Shown here: in pieces, positions 32,342-43,700 of the stretch
Numbering within the stretch: position 1 is the stretch's first letter
How the letters are laid out: each line of letters starts with the position of its first letter
Assembly (NCBI GenBank): GCA_022376515.1
Contig: WTXI01000081.1
Location: 62,001 to 126,000, forward strand
Reading direction: 5' to 3'
Length of the DNA stretch: 64,000 bases
DNA from: Lactifluus volemus
Lineage: Eukaryota; Basidiomycota; Agaricomycetes; Russulales; Russulaceae
The notes under the pieces: generated by a model
Database searches by the model: none
The model's input: the letters and a program-made list of their open reading frames with translations, nothing else
Told to the model about the DNA's origin: nothing
Made by a program: the position numbers and the translations under genes

Positions 32342-34305
32342 TGGACCACGATTGCTCGAAGGCAGCCTTCTTCTTGCCCTGTCAGAAGACAATTGACGCA
32401 GAAGAAGTGGCCCGGCTCTATGTGGAGCACATCTTCCCTCTCTTTGGCTGCCCCCACCACATCATCTCGGACAGAGATCCCCGTTTTACTGCACACTTCA
32501 CCCGCCAGATGTGTGAACTGCTAGGAATCACACAGAACATCAGCTCTGCTTATCATCCGCAGACTGATGGACAATCGGAACGCGCTAATCAGTGGGTGGA
32601 GCAGTATTTGCGGATCTATGGAAGCAGCCAACAAGACGACTGGGCAAACCTTCTTCCTCTTGCCCAATTTGTTCACAACTCCTGGCCAAATGCGAGCACA
32701 GGGAAGGCTCCCTGTGAGCTCTTGTGGGGCGCAAACCCAATCATCCACCCCTCCGGAAAAAGCACAAATATCCCAGTGTTACATCAAAGACAAATGTGGC
32801 TTAAGGAGGCTAGGGAGCGCGCCCAGGATGCTATCAGAAAAGCGCAGGAACTGTGGCTGAAAAGGCGCCAGAGAAAGAAGGGTCAAAGGCACTTCTACCC
32901 ATTCGAAAAAGGACAACAAGTGTTGTTGGAAGGAACAAACCTAAAGACAATCTACCCGTCCGCAAAACTGGGACCCAAAAGATATGGTCCATTCCCCATC
33001 ATTGACGTCATTTCCCCAGTGGTGTACCGCCTCCAACTTCCCCCACATTGGCGCATTCACAATGTCTTCCATGCGTCCTTGTTAACACCTTACAAGGAGA
33101 CGGAAGAGCATGGGCGCAACTTCACAGAACCGCCACCTGATCTGATGGAAGGCGAACCAGAATATGAGGTGGAGCAGATCATTGATGCGCGCAAGAAAGG
33201 GAAGGCAGAGAAGCTTGAGTATCTCCTTCGTTGGAAGGGATATTCACCCGCTCATGATAGTTGGGAACCCGCTGGCAATGTGAAGGCTCCGGAGCTCATT
33301 AAGGAGTTCTATCAGCGCAACCCCAATGCGATAGGGGGAGGAAGGATAAAAGCGAAGAGGAAGAGACGGATCCGCACCATCATCACCCCCACTACCTCCT
33401 CCTCCATGAGTAATGCCCTACAACTTGCGTTCCAATACCCCAACTCAGAGGAGGACTACCTCCAACTCCTCGACTCGTCGTTCGACTCCCTCACGGTCTG
33501 TGAGGGGGGAGAGTGGTCCCTCTCAGAGACGTCCCTTGCCGAGGACACCCCAGCAGAACCAGCCCAGATCAGCGCCGCCACCGTACAGGAGGACCACCCG
33601 CTCGCCTCGCCAAGAGCCTCGCCGCAGCACCTCGTACCATCCGAGGACCCCGTCTCCTCTCCCAGGCCCGACGCCGCCTCCCCAACTCTCGCCTATCCAG
33701 GAAGCCCTGGAGACGCTAGCAGCGGACATGAGGTTCCAGCCAGAAGTCATGTCGCTGGAGACCCCCACGCGCTGCGATCCGAACCCCCTCACGATCCCTG
33801 GAAGGTCTTCAGCTGGGCCCAACCTTCTGCAGGTGACGGTGCTCATCAACTCCAGGGGATACGTGCAGCAGATGGGGACGGCCTACGTTCACTCGTCGTC
33901 GCGTCTTCGTCGCATGGGGGGCCGTCTGGTGGTGATTCCGGAGTCAGCCCTCTGAGAATCACGGGCAAGCGCAAGAGGAAGGGGAAGAAGTCATATTATT
34001 GCGGCAAGTGCAACAAGGACGGGGTGGACCACAAGTACGAGAACTGTCCTTTGTGGAGGGAGTGCCTCTATTGCCAGAAGAAAGGGCACTACTCCCATGA
34101 CTGTCACCACCCCCATACGCGTTGCACTGTCTATAGGTGCCGGGTCTTCCCTGACCACCAGTACTATGGGAGGGACTGTCCTATCAAGGCCACGGAGTTG
34201 CGGCCCGTTACTCATCTTTGGGATGAGTATGATGCAGATGACGTCGATGCAGGTGAGGCGCTTTTTGATGACATTGACTGGGAATCCATGGACAGGGGTG
34301 ACTGA
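32341..34305 (+). CDS. pol: Pol, part 3: integrase core, chromodomain, zinc-knuckle tail
   Basis: Integrase core with IISDRDPRFT and the glutamate in DGQSERANQ, then the C-terminal domain with KLGPKRYGPFPI and RIHNVFHASLL. A chromodomain (EYEVEQIIDARKKGKAEKL ... YLLRWKGYSPAHDSWEP, about 33163-33330) is known in chromoviruses to direct integration to marked chromatin. Unusually, the frame runs on for about 320 codons: a low-complexity acidic/Ser/Pro part, then three Cys-rich units (CGKC..., CX2CX4HX4C in CLYCQKKGHYSHDC, and one looser) near 34000-34195. The tail may be a separate third ORF product. Confidence 0.85.
   Translation: MDHDCSKAAFFLPCQKTIDAEEVARLYVEHIFPLFGCPHHIISDRDPRFTAHFTRQMCELLGITQNISSAYHPQTDGQSERANQWVEQYLRIYGSSQQDDWANLLPLAQFVHNSWPNASTGKAPCELLWGANPIIHPSGKSTNIPVLHQRQMWLKEARERAQDAIRKAQELWLKRRQRKKGQRHFYPFEKGQQVLLEGTNLKTIYPSAKLGPKRYGPFPIIDVISPVVYRLQLPPHWRIHNVFHASLLTPYKETEEHGRNFTEPPPDLMEGEPEYEVEQIIDARKKGKAEKLEYLLRWKGYSPAHDSWEPAGNVKAPELIKEFYQRNPNAIGGGRIKAKRKRRIRTIITPTTSSSMSNALQLAFQYPNSEEDYLQLLDSSFDSLTVCEGGEWSLSETSLAEDTPAEPAQISAATVQEDHPLASPRASPQHLVPSEDPVSSPRPDAASPTLAYPGSPGDASSGHEVPARSHVAGDPHALRSEPPHDPWKVFSWAQPSAGDGAHQLQGIRAADGDGLRSLVVASSSHGGPSGGDSGVSPLRITGKRKRKGKKSYYCGKCNKDGVDHKYENCPLWRECLYCQKKGHYSHDCHHPHTRCTVYRCRVFPDHQYYGRDCPIKATELRPVTHLWDEYDADDVDAGEALFDDIDWESMDRGD
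33413..33955 (+). CDS. Overlapping third ORF of the retrotransposon (possible)
   Basis: An ATG-started frame of 180 codons (MPYNLRSNTPTQRR...), basic and Pro/Ser/Arg-rich, overlapping the pol tail in another frame. The composition of the region allows chance open frames. However, it has its own ATG right after the chromodomain, and the zinc-knuckle block lies just downstream in the other frame. It could be an accessory ORF whose 3' half is now out of frame, as a third one-base lesion, or a chance frame. Confidence 0.35.
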   Translation: MPYNLRSNTPTQRRTTSNSSTRRSTPSRSVRGESGPSQRRPLPRTPQQNQPRSAPPPYRRTTRSPRQEPRRSTSYHPRTPSPLPGPTPPPQLSPIQEALETLAADMRFQPEVMSLETPTRCDPNPLTIPGRSSAGPNLLQVTVLINSRGYVQQMGTAYVHSSSRLRRMGGRLVVIPESAL

Positions 34306-34325
34306 GGCGCATGGTGGTACATGTG

Positions 34326-34342
34326 CCTAGGAGAGAGGGTAC
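34326..34342 (+). other. Polypurine tract before the 3' LTR
   Basis: CTAGGAGAGAGGGTAC sits directly before the LTR start at 34343. The AGGAGAGAGGG core is the expected plus-strand primer. Confidence 0.65.
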
Positions 34343-35276
34343 TGTTACGGTTATGCGGGCCGCCCGGCCCATTTCTTACTATTTTCCGTCTGATTTTCGA
34401 CTTGTGTTGTGACCTAGGACCCCTTTCCTTGGCCAGCCCCTTCTGTTCCGCTTCTAGGGGCTGTGCGTCGCCGTTTTGGACATGTATTTGACTCAGGGAT
34501 CATGACTCAAATCTTGAGTCAGCGTTCTTGACTCAGATCTTGAGTCAGACGCACTGAGTCAGTTCTTGAGTCATCAGAACTGACTCAGGTCCTTAGTCAA
34601 TAGTCTTGACTTCGCTACTGTACTGTGACCTTTGTAGGATAGTTGGCTGGCCCTCTGTACGCATAAATAGGGCCCTGTAGACGAGCTAAAGCCCCAGCTT
34701 CAGCTTCGTCTAGAATCGCAGTTCATTGTCTCCTGCTCACACTCGCATCGCATCTTCCTCTCTTCTTGTGAATCCCCTCTTCGTACCTTGATCCAGGTAC
34801 TTCGCGCCACGATCAGACATCTGTGAATTTGTTCCATTTCCTTGAAACAAGTTCCCAGATGCCTGAACCCTAATACGAACGCGCTGTGAGAAGTAGTCTC
34901 ACTTCTCACCTCGCGTCCGCGTCACAAACCTTAGTTCAACCTCTCACGAGTGTCCTTGGAAGGCGAGACTCTCTTGCATTCCAATTACACTCGCGCCCGT
35001 GTTGCGGTTGAACCTACACATCGTCATTTATCCATCTGCCACCGTCTATCCTTTTTAGGAACGGTAACTCCGACCATCGCGTGCGCCGGCCCGTACTAAC
35101 CGCCTCACGCGATACGAACCTCCGAGAGTTCGCACAGTCAAGTCTACTCCTCTGGGACCTTGTCTGCGCGTGCTAGAATCGACTATTTGGTGTTGCTAGT
35201 CCTGTCCGACTCGCCACAGCAAATAGCCAACCAGAACGAAGCTCACTTCGAGCCACGGTCCCTGCGAACCGTGACA
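34343..35276 (+). repeat. 3' LTR
   Basis: Same length as the 5' LTR. Its antisense 69-codon reading frame matches the one in the 5' LTR residue for residue. It is followed by the CCTAA duplication. The TGA(C/G)TCA array lies at 34489-34613. Confidence 0.95.
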
Positions 35277-35589
35277 CCTAATTCCAGGCTCAGTCTACTG
35301 TTTGTGGGCCTCAGATAATGTTGATCGTGCATAAAGGTGCGTGTGGTAGTCAATAAACAGTGGAAGCGATGAGGCTAGATAACGATGAATTGACGATGGG
35401 GCCGCGTAATGCATTGTCAAGAACACGTGACACTCACCTTCCAAAATAAGGAGGAGTATCCCACATTGCCTGTGACAGGCTGATGCATGACTCATGCATC
35501 AGGCGTTGATATGATGATTTTGGGCATCAGATGCTGAGTTTCATCAGATGCCGGGTCCGACCCGTCATCACGACAACCCTGCACCCAAC

Positions 35590-35889
35590 AGCTGTCTTTA
35601 CGGCATTGGTGGAGGGAGGGACAGGGCTGTACGTACCCTCTCAAATGTTCATGAAATTCTGTCCACAAGTCGACTCACAATTAAAGATTTTGCTTAAAAT
35701 CGCGGGAAGTCGTTCGCCTGCTCGAGGCCGGGACACTGCTACAATTAAGCCCAGTACGGCCCGGGCATGAGCGTTCAATGCTTGTCGATGTTGTTGAGAC
35801 GCGTGTCGGTCGTGGTCGCGTAATTGCTGGAATGATCGTTACAAATTTGTCATTCAGGTCATGTTACACACGTTGTACACCCGCGTAGT
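35590..35889. repeat. F-box upstream block, right half
   Basis: Continues the block interrupted at 21261. It matches 56600-56830 and, in part, 60400-60610 and 15060-15300. No gene. Confidence 0.6.
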
Positions 35890-36770
35890 GCCAGTGATCC
35901 GGGTCAGAGTCAGCGTTGGGAAGCTGTTCTACACTGGATAAAAACGGTGAAAACTTACCCCATATTTAAGGTAGACACATACTTGAAACTTGCCAATTCA
36001 ACGTACGGCACAATATGGCCAATCCGAAATCCGTTCCATCTCGAACGATCAGGATGACCAAAGTTGATGTCGGCGTGCCGGTCAACGAAGTACAGTTTCG
36101 CTTCTTTGAAGGACCCGGGCATCTGCGTGCAACCGATAAACTGAACTAATTCTAATCGGGGAAGGTCAAAATCCAACGGCCTCCAACTTCTTTCTCGTCA
36201 CGGCTTCATCGCGGACTACAGCGACCGTTTTCGCCCCGACGAGGGCGACAACACCTGCTGCCCGTGCAATTATGTCGACCTCTCTTCACCGCCTCCAAGT
36301 CCCGGAGTGACTCGCCGCACCACTCTATCACACGTCCTCTTCGATTGCCCCCTATACACTGAACAGAGGGCGTCCACCCTCTCCCACTACTCCTCCGCCT
36401 CCATCTTCTCCTCCGAGCAAGGGGGCCGCAACCTAGCCCAGTTCATCTTCCTCACCCAGGCCACCCTCCGTCCCCTGCCCCCCAGACCAGACCCCCCTTG
36501 AACGTTTGCCGTTGGACAGCGGACGATGTAAGTCACACTTCTGTCTTCTCTGCTTCCCTGCCTCCGTATATACTCCTTGTCATGCTGCCTTCGATCACTC
36601 CTCCCATTATTTTGTCTCTTACTTTACCCTCTTTACGTCGGTACTTGTCTTGTAGGCTCTGTCTTGTTGCTTGTTGCAGGGACAATAAACCCCAATTCAA
36701 AAAAAAAAGAAGGTCAAAATCGAGCTGATTGAAGAACGGGTAGTAAGATAGGACGGTATAAAAGAGAATT
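35890..36770 (-). pseudogene. F-box gene fragment split by a LINE insertion
   Basis: The frame at 36176-35955 reads FDLPRLELVQFIGCTQMPGSFKEAKLYFVDR, the middle of the F-box family protein. After the LINE (36174-36708), the segment 36722-36770 continues with the paralogous bases (CGAGCTGATTGAAGAAC). The 5' and 3' parts of the gene are missing, so only the middle survives. Confidence 0.75.
36174..36708 (+). mobile_element. 5'-truncated LINE (non-LTR retrotransposon) 3' end
   Basis: Target duplication GAAGGTCAAAATC at 36161-36173 and 36709-36721, and a poly(A) tail at 36699-36708 after AATAAACCCCAATTC. The open frame to the stop at 36499-36501 includes RHGFIADYSDRFRPDEGDN, a CX2C-type CCPC, then H and C in LSHVLFDCPLY. 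This CCHC motif is found near the C-terminus of Tad-like fungal LINE polyproteins. Only about 110 codons and the 3' UTR (about 200 bp) are kept, as is usual for incomplete target-primed reverse transcription. Confidence 0.88.
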
Positions 36771-38197
36771 GGCAAGGCGCTACATTGTTGCCTGTGCACG
36801 ACCTTGTGCCCATCCTTTTCCCCAATGGTACCATTTTGTCGACCTCTCTCTGATGGTCCCGTGCTGCAGAACCCAAATTCGCTGCGGGGTATTCGTGATG
36901 CACGATGACATGTCAACTGCCGGTGAGCGTTGATTGGGATGGTTGGGCTCGTCCTGCCCTGCCTCGCCATGTCCCTTTATTTTACCTCGCTTCCCCCACA
37001 GCTTGGTTGACTGGTTCTGCCATGTGCACGGAACACAATAGAAGGTTGCAGTCGGAACCCTAACTCAGAAATGGCGGCTTTAACGAATGTCTCCTGAGGT
37101 ATAAAGTCCGCCGTTTTGTGTACTCTGTTTTTCCGATCATCTAGAAGAATAGATACTACCACTGCGCTATGGAATGCTCCCTCTCCGTTCCTACCCGTCG
37201 AATGTCAACAACGATCGACGTCGTTCAGCCATCTCCGAAACGAATTTAGCCACGCCGGGCCCCGGCCCCGCGTGCCAGTGCGCCACCTCCTACTAGTACG
37301 TCCCTAACGTCGGAACGCAAGTCAGAACTACTGGATTTCTTGTTTCAAGATACGCCACCTGCTATCACTCAAACCGTCTGTGATGTGGCCACCTGTGCAG
37401 GGGGAATGTAACTGATGATTTAGAGAGTAGTGCTGCGAGTTTCTGGCATCGACACTACCGCGGGCATAATCAATGCTTTCACTTGCACTGGCAGCCCTCT
37501 GTTGGAGTATATTGGCACTTTGGGAGGAGATGGTGGATACCGAGGAGGGACGAGGATTGGCCGCGGCAGGTCAGAGGAGCCCGAGGAACGCGACGCCATC
37601 ATGATCGTCATCCGAGTCGGCGGCCTGAACGTGACCCGGGATGGATCACTGACATGCACTCTCCGTCGCTCCCCGTTGGTGGCGGACGCCCAGACCGTTT
37701 TACGATACCCCTTCACGTTTCACGCTCACCTACATTCCTTTAGATAGCGTTACTTTATTTCATGAGGCTCCTCGCGCGTCTGTAGCATCACTCCGAGCCG
37801 AGGACAGATCGCGCTGCTCGTCATTTTCTCTCATCTCAAAGACATTTCGACTTTATTGTAGCAATTATTAGTTATATTAGTAGCTTCTATGATGGAGTCT
37901 GGACTCTAGCTTTAATATCTCCGAGCAATCAAGTTTGTAAAGGGCATCACATGCTCACTTTCGTTCCTTCCCATTCTCGCGTGCCTTCTCTGCGTTGTCG
38001 CTTTTATCCTGCTCGTTTTCCTTCGTTATCACTCTCAGACATTCAATTTCGCATTCACCTTCCAGGCACTAGTAGCAGCTGTAGAACTCGCCCCAAAATA
38101 TGGCATGTAATTCCTCAAACATCGAAACCTCCGTCCTGCCAGTTCAACGCTAGCCTCAACTTAATCAAAGAAATTGCGATTGCGTGCCGCAGAAACC
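36771..38197. other. Region between the F-box fragment and FunK1 copy B
   Basis: 36771-37430 has no feature I can support; an 81-residue frame at 36730-36970 has no recognised motif. 37440-37745 and 37950-38110 are the FunK1 downstream blocks also seen at 16760 and 50990. No frame is conserved across all three. Confidence 0.45.
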
Positions 38198-40395
38198 TCA
38201 CAACCCCCAATCTATACTGCGTGGTTTACGGAACATTTTCTCAACAGGATGTTCCATGAATTTTTCGCCACGATTCTTGATCACGAAGTCGAGGATTGAG
38301 CGCTGGAACGCTTCTGTGATGTAGTATCGGTCCCTTCGAGGATCTGACGCTGGAAGCCAATGGCTGTCAATAATAAGAATGGCGGCAAGATCCTTGATCA
38401 AAGGTCGCAAGAGATCGTAGAACGAATGGAGGAGGTTGGGTGACATGTGCCTTGGGAGATTACTGATTAACCGCGTTCTGGACCCATGGTCCCCGTTCAA
38501 AGCGGCCCATGATTCCGTGTCGATCTTTTCCTTGGGAGTGTTTTCAGGCTGCGCGACCACAGCCCAGTAAAGGAGCAGCCAAAACACAGATTCCGCATCG
38601 TGTTCGAGTTCATGCCTCCACATGCCGTGAAATTCGTTATCACCAGTCTCTTTAGGATTAAAGATGAATTCTTTATTTGAGCTCGAAAAATTCTTAACTC
38701 GGTCCGGGTGGGCATCAGCATAGCGATCGGGACTGTTGGGAATCCCAGGGACCCTGGCGAAAACGGGTGGCACAGGTCCTCCCCGTTCAACAGCTCGAGC
38801 AATAAACAAAGGTGTTCCCTCGTAGAAAGGAGAGTCAGGCCAGCATACGGATAACGATCGGAACCCAACTCACAGTTCGGTACATTTGCGTCTTCTTATC
38901 AGGATCTAAGTGCTCCGCAAGGTTAAAGTCAACAAGGAGCATCGATGTTTCCAACGGATTGGAGCTACGTCCAACCATTGTCAGCGACAATCCAATTTCA
39001 ACTTCTATATATACATACCTCAAGCCCAGGAGATACTTGGCATAGCAGAGCGGCAACCCGTTGGTCTCCGCCTCTTCCGCAGGAGAAACAGACACGGTGT
39101 TCGGCGGCAGCGAGCGTTTCGAGGAATTCTCGACATACAGAACGTTTCCTGAGCTGATATCACGATGAAGGACCTTGCGGTGGAGCCGCAAATACCGCAA
39201 TACTTGTAAACGTGTCAGCAGATCGCATCACAACACAGATTCAAATACCTTCTAGAACGTCGAACAACGTCTCCAACACTTTAGACAGTGTAGGGATGCT
39301 CGCGAAAGTGGATCCACTCTCTCCAAGGCCCAAGCGGTACTTGCACCTTTCTTTGACATAGGAGGCCTAATTGTTTCGCCATATGCGGCCACCACAACGC
39401 CAGGCACCCGCTCCGGTTTGTGAACATACTCGTTGAGAATTCTTAGTTCTGCAAAACGTCTTTCAACTCGGCAAAATTGATCCTTAAGTACAGTGAGATC
39501 GTTGCCTTCAACTTTGAAATTTGGATTGGAGAGAACATGTGTACGAGTTGTGAACGGATTTCTCGCATATACAGGGTAAAACCCAGGACACTCTTTCGTG
39601 CCTCCCTGATAAGTGATCTTTATGGTATACGTTGCCGTGGTTTCCTTATCGGGCTTGGTCTCGGTATAGGATGGATCTGCGAAGCGTTCTCCAGGCTCGT
39701 AGAGACGATATATGAACGCATATAAAAGCTTGTTAAGGTCTGGGTCATTCCATTCGACATCGAATTCCCGTATACCTTCGCCGCCAATCCCAAAAAGGAA
39801 TTTGACGTTGTCGGAGGAGGAAAGGAAACCTTGCGCAACGTAGAGGTCGGGTCTAGCCAAAAGCAGGTAGTGGAGATATGACATCGCCTGTCGCTTCTGA
39901 TTTTCCTCGGTTTTTCCCGCAGATACCTCCTCCCCTGCAAGTCGAATAAATGGCCAAGGAATGACGCCGTTGTTGTTGTTCCAGTCGTCCTCAAAGGCAG
40001 CCGTGATGTCGGGCATGCACATTGTGTCCGTAACGTGACCATTTGATGATTTGTGTTCCGTATTCCGGAACACTAGGGTAGGGAGGTTTGGGAAATCTAA
40101 AGTGAAGACGATATGTCGGCAGGAATGCCAACTACGTAGACAGGGAGTGCTCACCCCTGTCCTTTATAAATTTGGCCACCTTATTGGCCAATGAAAGAAA
40201 TTCTCTCGAGTGTTCGTCATGCTCAGGAACCCCTTCGGGGGGTTCGACACCCAAAAAGTTGCGGAACTCTGACTTGTCATGAAAAGGTTCGAGCAGAAAG
40301 TGATCATTGTAAGCGAAACTGTGGACTAAAGGGGCCTGGCCACGAGGAGGTGTACATGGGCCTGAATCAGGAGAAGTTGGAAATGACGTTGACAT
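38198..40395 (-). pseudogene. FunK1-type protein kinase, copy B, one-base deletion
   Basis: The exon layout is as in copy C: exon 1 is 40395-40155, the long exon 2 is open from 40091, the HRDISSGNVLY exon is near 39190-39010, the DFNLAEHL exon follows, and the last exon ends at 38198. The kinase part is intact. Exon 2 loses frame near 39355, where TATGTCAAAGAAAGG has one base fewer than copies A and C, so translation stops before the catalytic loop. The start codon lies inside the 8-bp duplication of the transposon at 40396-47115, which has cut the gene from its upstream region (now at 47124 onward). The copy is therefore doubly disabled. Confidence 0.8.
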
Positions 40396-40432
40396 CAAGG
40401 GGGTGTCGGGATGGGACTTCCTGACCGGGGGT
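40396..40432 (+). repeat. Left terminal inverted repeat
   Basis: CAAGGGGGTGTCGGGATGGG, then ACTTCCT and GACCGGGGGT. It is followed by a run of about 19 G (40434-40452). Confidence 0.9.
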
Positions 40433-40750
40433 AGGGGGGGGGGGGGGGGGGGCTCGATCTGTAAATGAAAAATTCTGACATGGAAAGTTTTTTGTGGAAA
40501 TGGCACCCAATGACCTGGGTTGTGTCCAGAAGTGTGGAAAAACAGTTGGCAGTGTGGCAGAGTGACAGGACACGTCGCGATCTGCAGATCTGTGGAGGGT
40601 CCCTACCACAGTATCCAGAACCTAAGTAGATGGGTCAGTAGCTAGCATTCGAATCAGTACCGTTGCCTTCTTGTGTGCGTGTAATACCTCACCATACGCT
40701 AAATCCGAAACTGCTTTGCTATACGACCAGGACTTAGAAAATACAGGGAA

Positions 40751-43700
40751 ATGCCAAAGACTCAAATAAGGTATGACGTCATTTACACTGCAAACCGGAT
40801 ACAGAGTCCCTAATTTAGGTGTCACTACCGAAGCCAAGATAGGGGCTTAGACCAAGGCTCAAATAAATTCAATGATGGGAGCACCCTTGAATGCCCCGCG
40901 TGCAAAGAGATGATTCATGTCGGAACAGGCGGACGCAGGAACCTTGAGTCACATCGTGGCTCCAAGGCATGTCGCGCAGCCCTGTGCGCGGCAGAAAAGA
41001 AAGCGCAAGAGAAAGCGAGTCAAGACACCAGTCTTGACACCAGGTGGCGGCCAAAGCCCAACCACGTATTGGAAACATTCTTCTTGCCTAAAGTGCCTTT
41101 AAATCCACCGTCCGTGTCAGCACCACCCCCCGTTGACTTGCCTGTTGAAGCAAGCGTTGAAGAAACCTCCGGCTCATCCCTTGGCTCATCCATGGCTTGG
41201 CTCGATCCTTCCCTCAGGCCCGAGAAAGCAAACGCGCAAGGCAAGGCGCAAGGGCCCGAGCCATCGAAACTTGCATCAAAGACCAAGCCAAAGACATCAA
41301 GAATGACACAGTTTCAGGCTGCGTCGAAAGGGGCCAAGAAAGGGGCTGAAACCCATGCCCGTCAAAGCCAAAGCCAAGGTCAAGGTCAAGGTCAAGGTCA
41401 AGGTCAAAGTGCTATCGAAATCATTCATCAGCTTGAGGCTGCCGTGAATCGAATCCCATCCAGCGTACCTTATGCAGCTCTAGATCATCGCCTTAACGCA
41501 TTTGCTATCGATCCCCACGCCTGTGTTGCCAACTTGGAGCCTGATGAGGACGACTGGGCGATCTTGAATCCTATGTTCAAGGCCTCTTTTGGGTGGGGAG
41601 AGACAGAAGCGCGAGCTGCCGTTCCGCATATGCTGAATCGTGGACCGCACGGCTTGGATGGGTTCATTCGATTCTTGAAGCATTTTGTTGTCAAACGAGG
41701 TCTTGAAGCGGCGTTGTTTGAAACCAAAGTACAGATGCTCATTAGTGAGCTAGAAAGCCAGTAAGTGTGTATGCCTTGTCAAGCAGCAATGGGCACTCAC
41801 ACAACAAGCCAGGTATCCGAGTTCCTTGCCGAGTCCTCCAGATTTGGCCAGCCCAAGAACAAGCCCAAGGACATCCCAGCCCTCGGAAGTAATTGACGTT
41901 GATAGCCTAGACTCAGATGGGGAAGGTCAAGGGGATGTCGTCCAAGTCCAAGGGCAAGTCGAGCAGCAAGTCCAACCACAGGCCGGCGCGGCTGCAAAAC
42001 GTCCATGCAAGTGCCCATGTCGGGGTATTTGTGTCCCATTCCCAGATGGGAAGAGCCCTCATACGTCATATCCGTTTGGCCTACACCGTGAACGGTTCAT
42101 GCCATGGAATTACTGGACAAGTGATGATGCGTTCCACATACAATCAAAGTTATGTAAGAACGTAACGCGAAACGAGCGCGAGGCCTGTGAAGAGTGCGAA
42201 AATCTCACCTCAAGTACCCTCTACATGGGCATCATGGACAGAATCAAGTATGGTGCACACGAGAATATTCCCCTTGTTTACCATGGAGTTGGTGGGCTTG
42301 CAACTATCGTAAGGCGCAAACAAGACCGCATTGAAACCCTGCGTATGACGAAGCTCAATGACAGTCGAAAGTTGCTGGGAAAGATGGGAGCGTTGGAAGA
42401 CCACAAGCAATGGGTGCTCGCTGTAGCAAGTGGGCGCGTCGATCGTGTGGCTTCGCTGGTACAGGCAGGATTAAATCACAGGACAGGGATCAAGGCTCTC
42501 ATTCAACAGTACGAGCGTGCGGCAGACAGGCTTTACCAACCCAGAGGTTACTCCAAGGACGACATCATGCGTTCAATCGTCCTTCTTCGGCTAGGGGGAG
42601 CCCGCGTTGCTGAGTTTGCCCACCGGTCCTTGGCCTTGCCAAGTCTCACAACAATTCGGCGCAATACAGTCTTGCACGCACTGGTGGTGTCGCCTTCCTT
42701 CCCTACTCTTGCTGAGATTGAAGCAAATCTTCAATCATGCTATGCTGCTCGGGATTCGATCTGTGAAAGCCACTCTGGGCCAGGACTCGGACTCGGACTC
42801 AGACTCGGAGGGGGCACTCAAAAAATTATACATGAAGTCGTTATGCTGGATGAGCTAGCAACGGAGAAGCGCATCCGCTGGGACGATTCAACGAACAAAT
42901 TTCTGGGGACATGCCGTGAACACAATCACAGTATTCCCTTGGACTTTACCTCGGAAAGGGAGCTTGATATGCTATGCGATGCAATCGCGCACGACCAGGT
43001 ACACCTTGCATCGGAGGTACGCAGTGTTGTTATACTCACGCTCGGCTTCACAACTGATATAACGACGCACCTTCGTGTCCACATTTCACACAGGCAACTG
43101 TTGCGGCAATAGGTGCATTATCACCCAAGCCGAGGGAATACGCCGCCCTGCCAATACTGCTTTCGGGCACCTGCAAAGCTGAAACGGGCAAACAGCACGC
43201 AAATCTGATCAAAGCCGTTCTTGAGGTCTGCACGAAACATAGCACAAGAAATAACACACTTTATAGGACGGTCTGCATTGCATCTGATGGTGAAGCAAAG
43301 CGTGGCGATGCTCTGGTACTTGTCACCATGTCATCTGTGCTCAATCGAAGCTCCCCAATTTATGCACAGCTCCGTCCCCTTGAGCTCATGAATTTCCTTG
43401 TGGGGCCTGATGACATTACGGCTGATAAGGATTTCAAACATGTCATCAAGCGTCAACGTAACGTTCTGATGCGGAACAAGGGGATCGAAATTCAAGGCTT
43501 TTGTATTACCCCCACCACACTCCGCATTCACCTGGGCTCCAATGGTGTTGCACCTCATCGCATACAATCGCTCCTCAATCCAAATGACAAACAAGACGTC
43601 ATCCTTGCGTACTCTCTATTGAAGGAAGTGTGGTCCCTTCCTCCACCACCTCCTGGCTCAGACCCTGTCTTCTCACGCGCCCGGGAAGCGCTCAACATCT

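Larger units (their letters stand above)
26807..35276 (+). mobile_element. Full-length Ty3/gypsy chromovirus retrotransposon
   Basis: 8470 bp with two 934-bp LTRs (TGTTACGG...CCGTGACA) and the target duplication CCTAA at 26802-26806 and 35277-35281. Order: LTR, self-priming site, gag, protease, RT, RNase H, integrase, chromodomain, zinc-knuckle tail, purine-rich tract, LTR. The integrase-before-LTR order plus the chromodomain identify a chromovirus. The LTR parts I compared by eye are identical, which points to a recent insertion, yet pol has two one-base frame breaks. It lies just 3' of the hAT transposase stop. Confidence 0.95.
21262..35581 (+). mobile_element. hAT DNA transposon carrying three nested insertions
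   Basis: Terminal inverted repeat CAGGGTTGTC at 21262 and GACAACCCTG ending at 35581, flanked by perfect 8-bp target duplications CACCCAAC (21254-21261 and 35582-35589). Subterminal CATCAG/CTGATG words are dense at both ends (21280-21350 and 35480-35560). Without its inserts (solo LTR 936 bp, a 1.4-kb element, an 8.5-kb retrotransposon) the element would be about 3.5 kb, a normal size for a hAT. It carries a BED-type hAT transposase gene broken by these inserts. Confidence 0.9.

Noticed and set aside
29850..34305. Introns in pol to explain the frame changes
   Set aside because: The breaks fall inside conserved RT and integrase blocks that align after adding one base; removing any intron would delete conserved residues.
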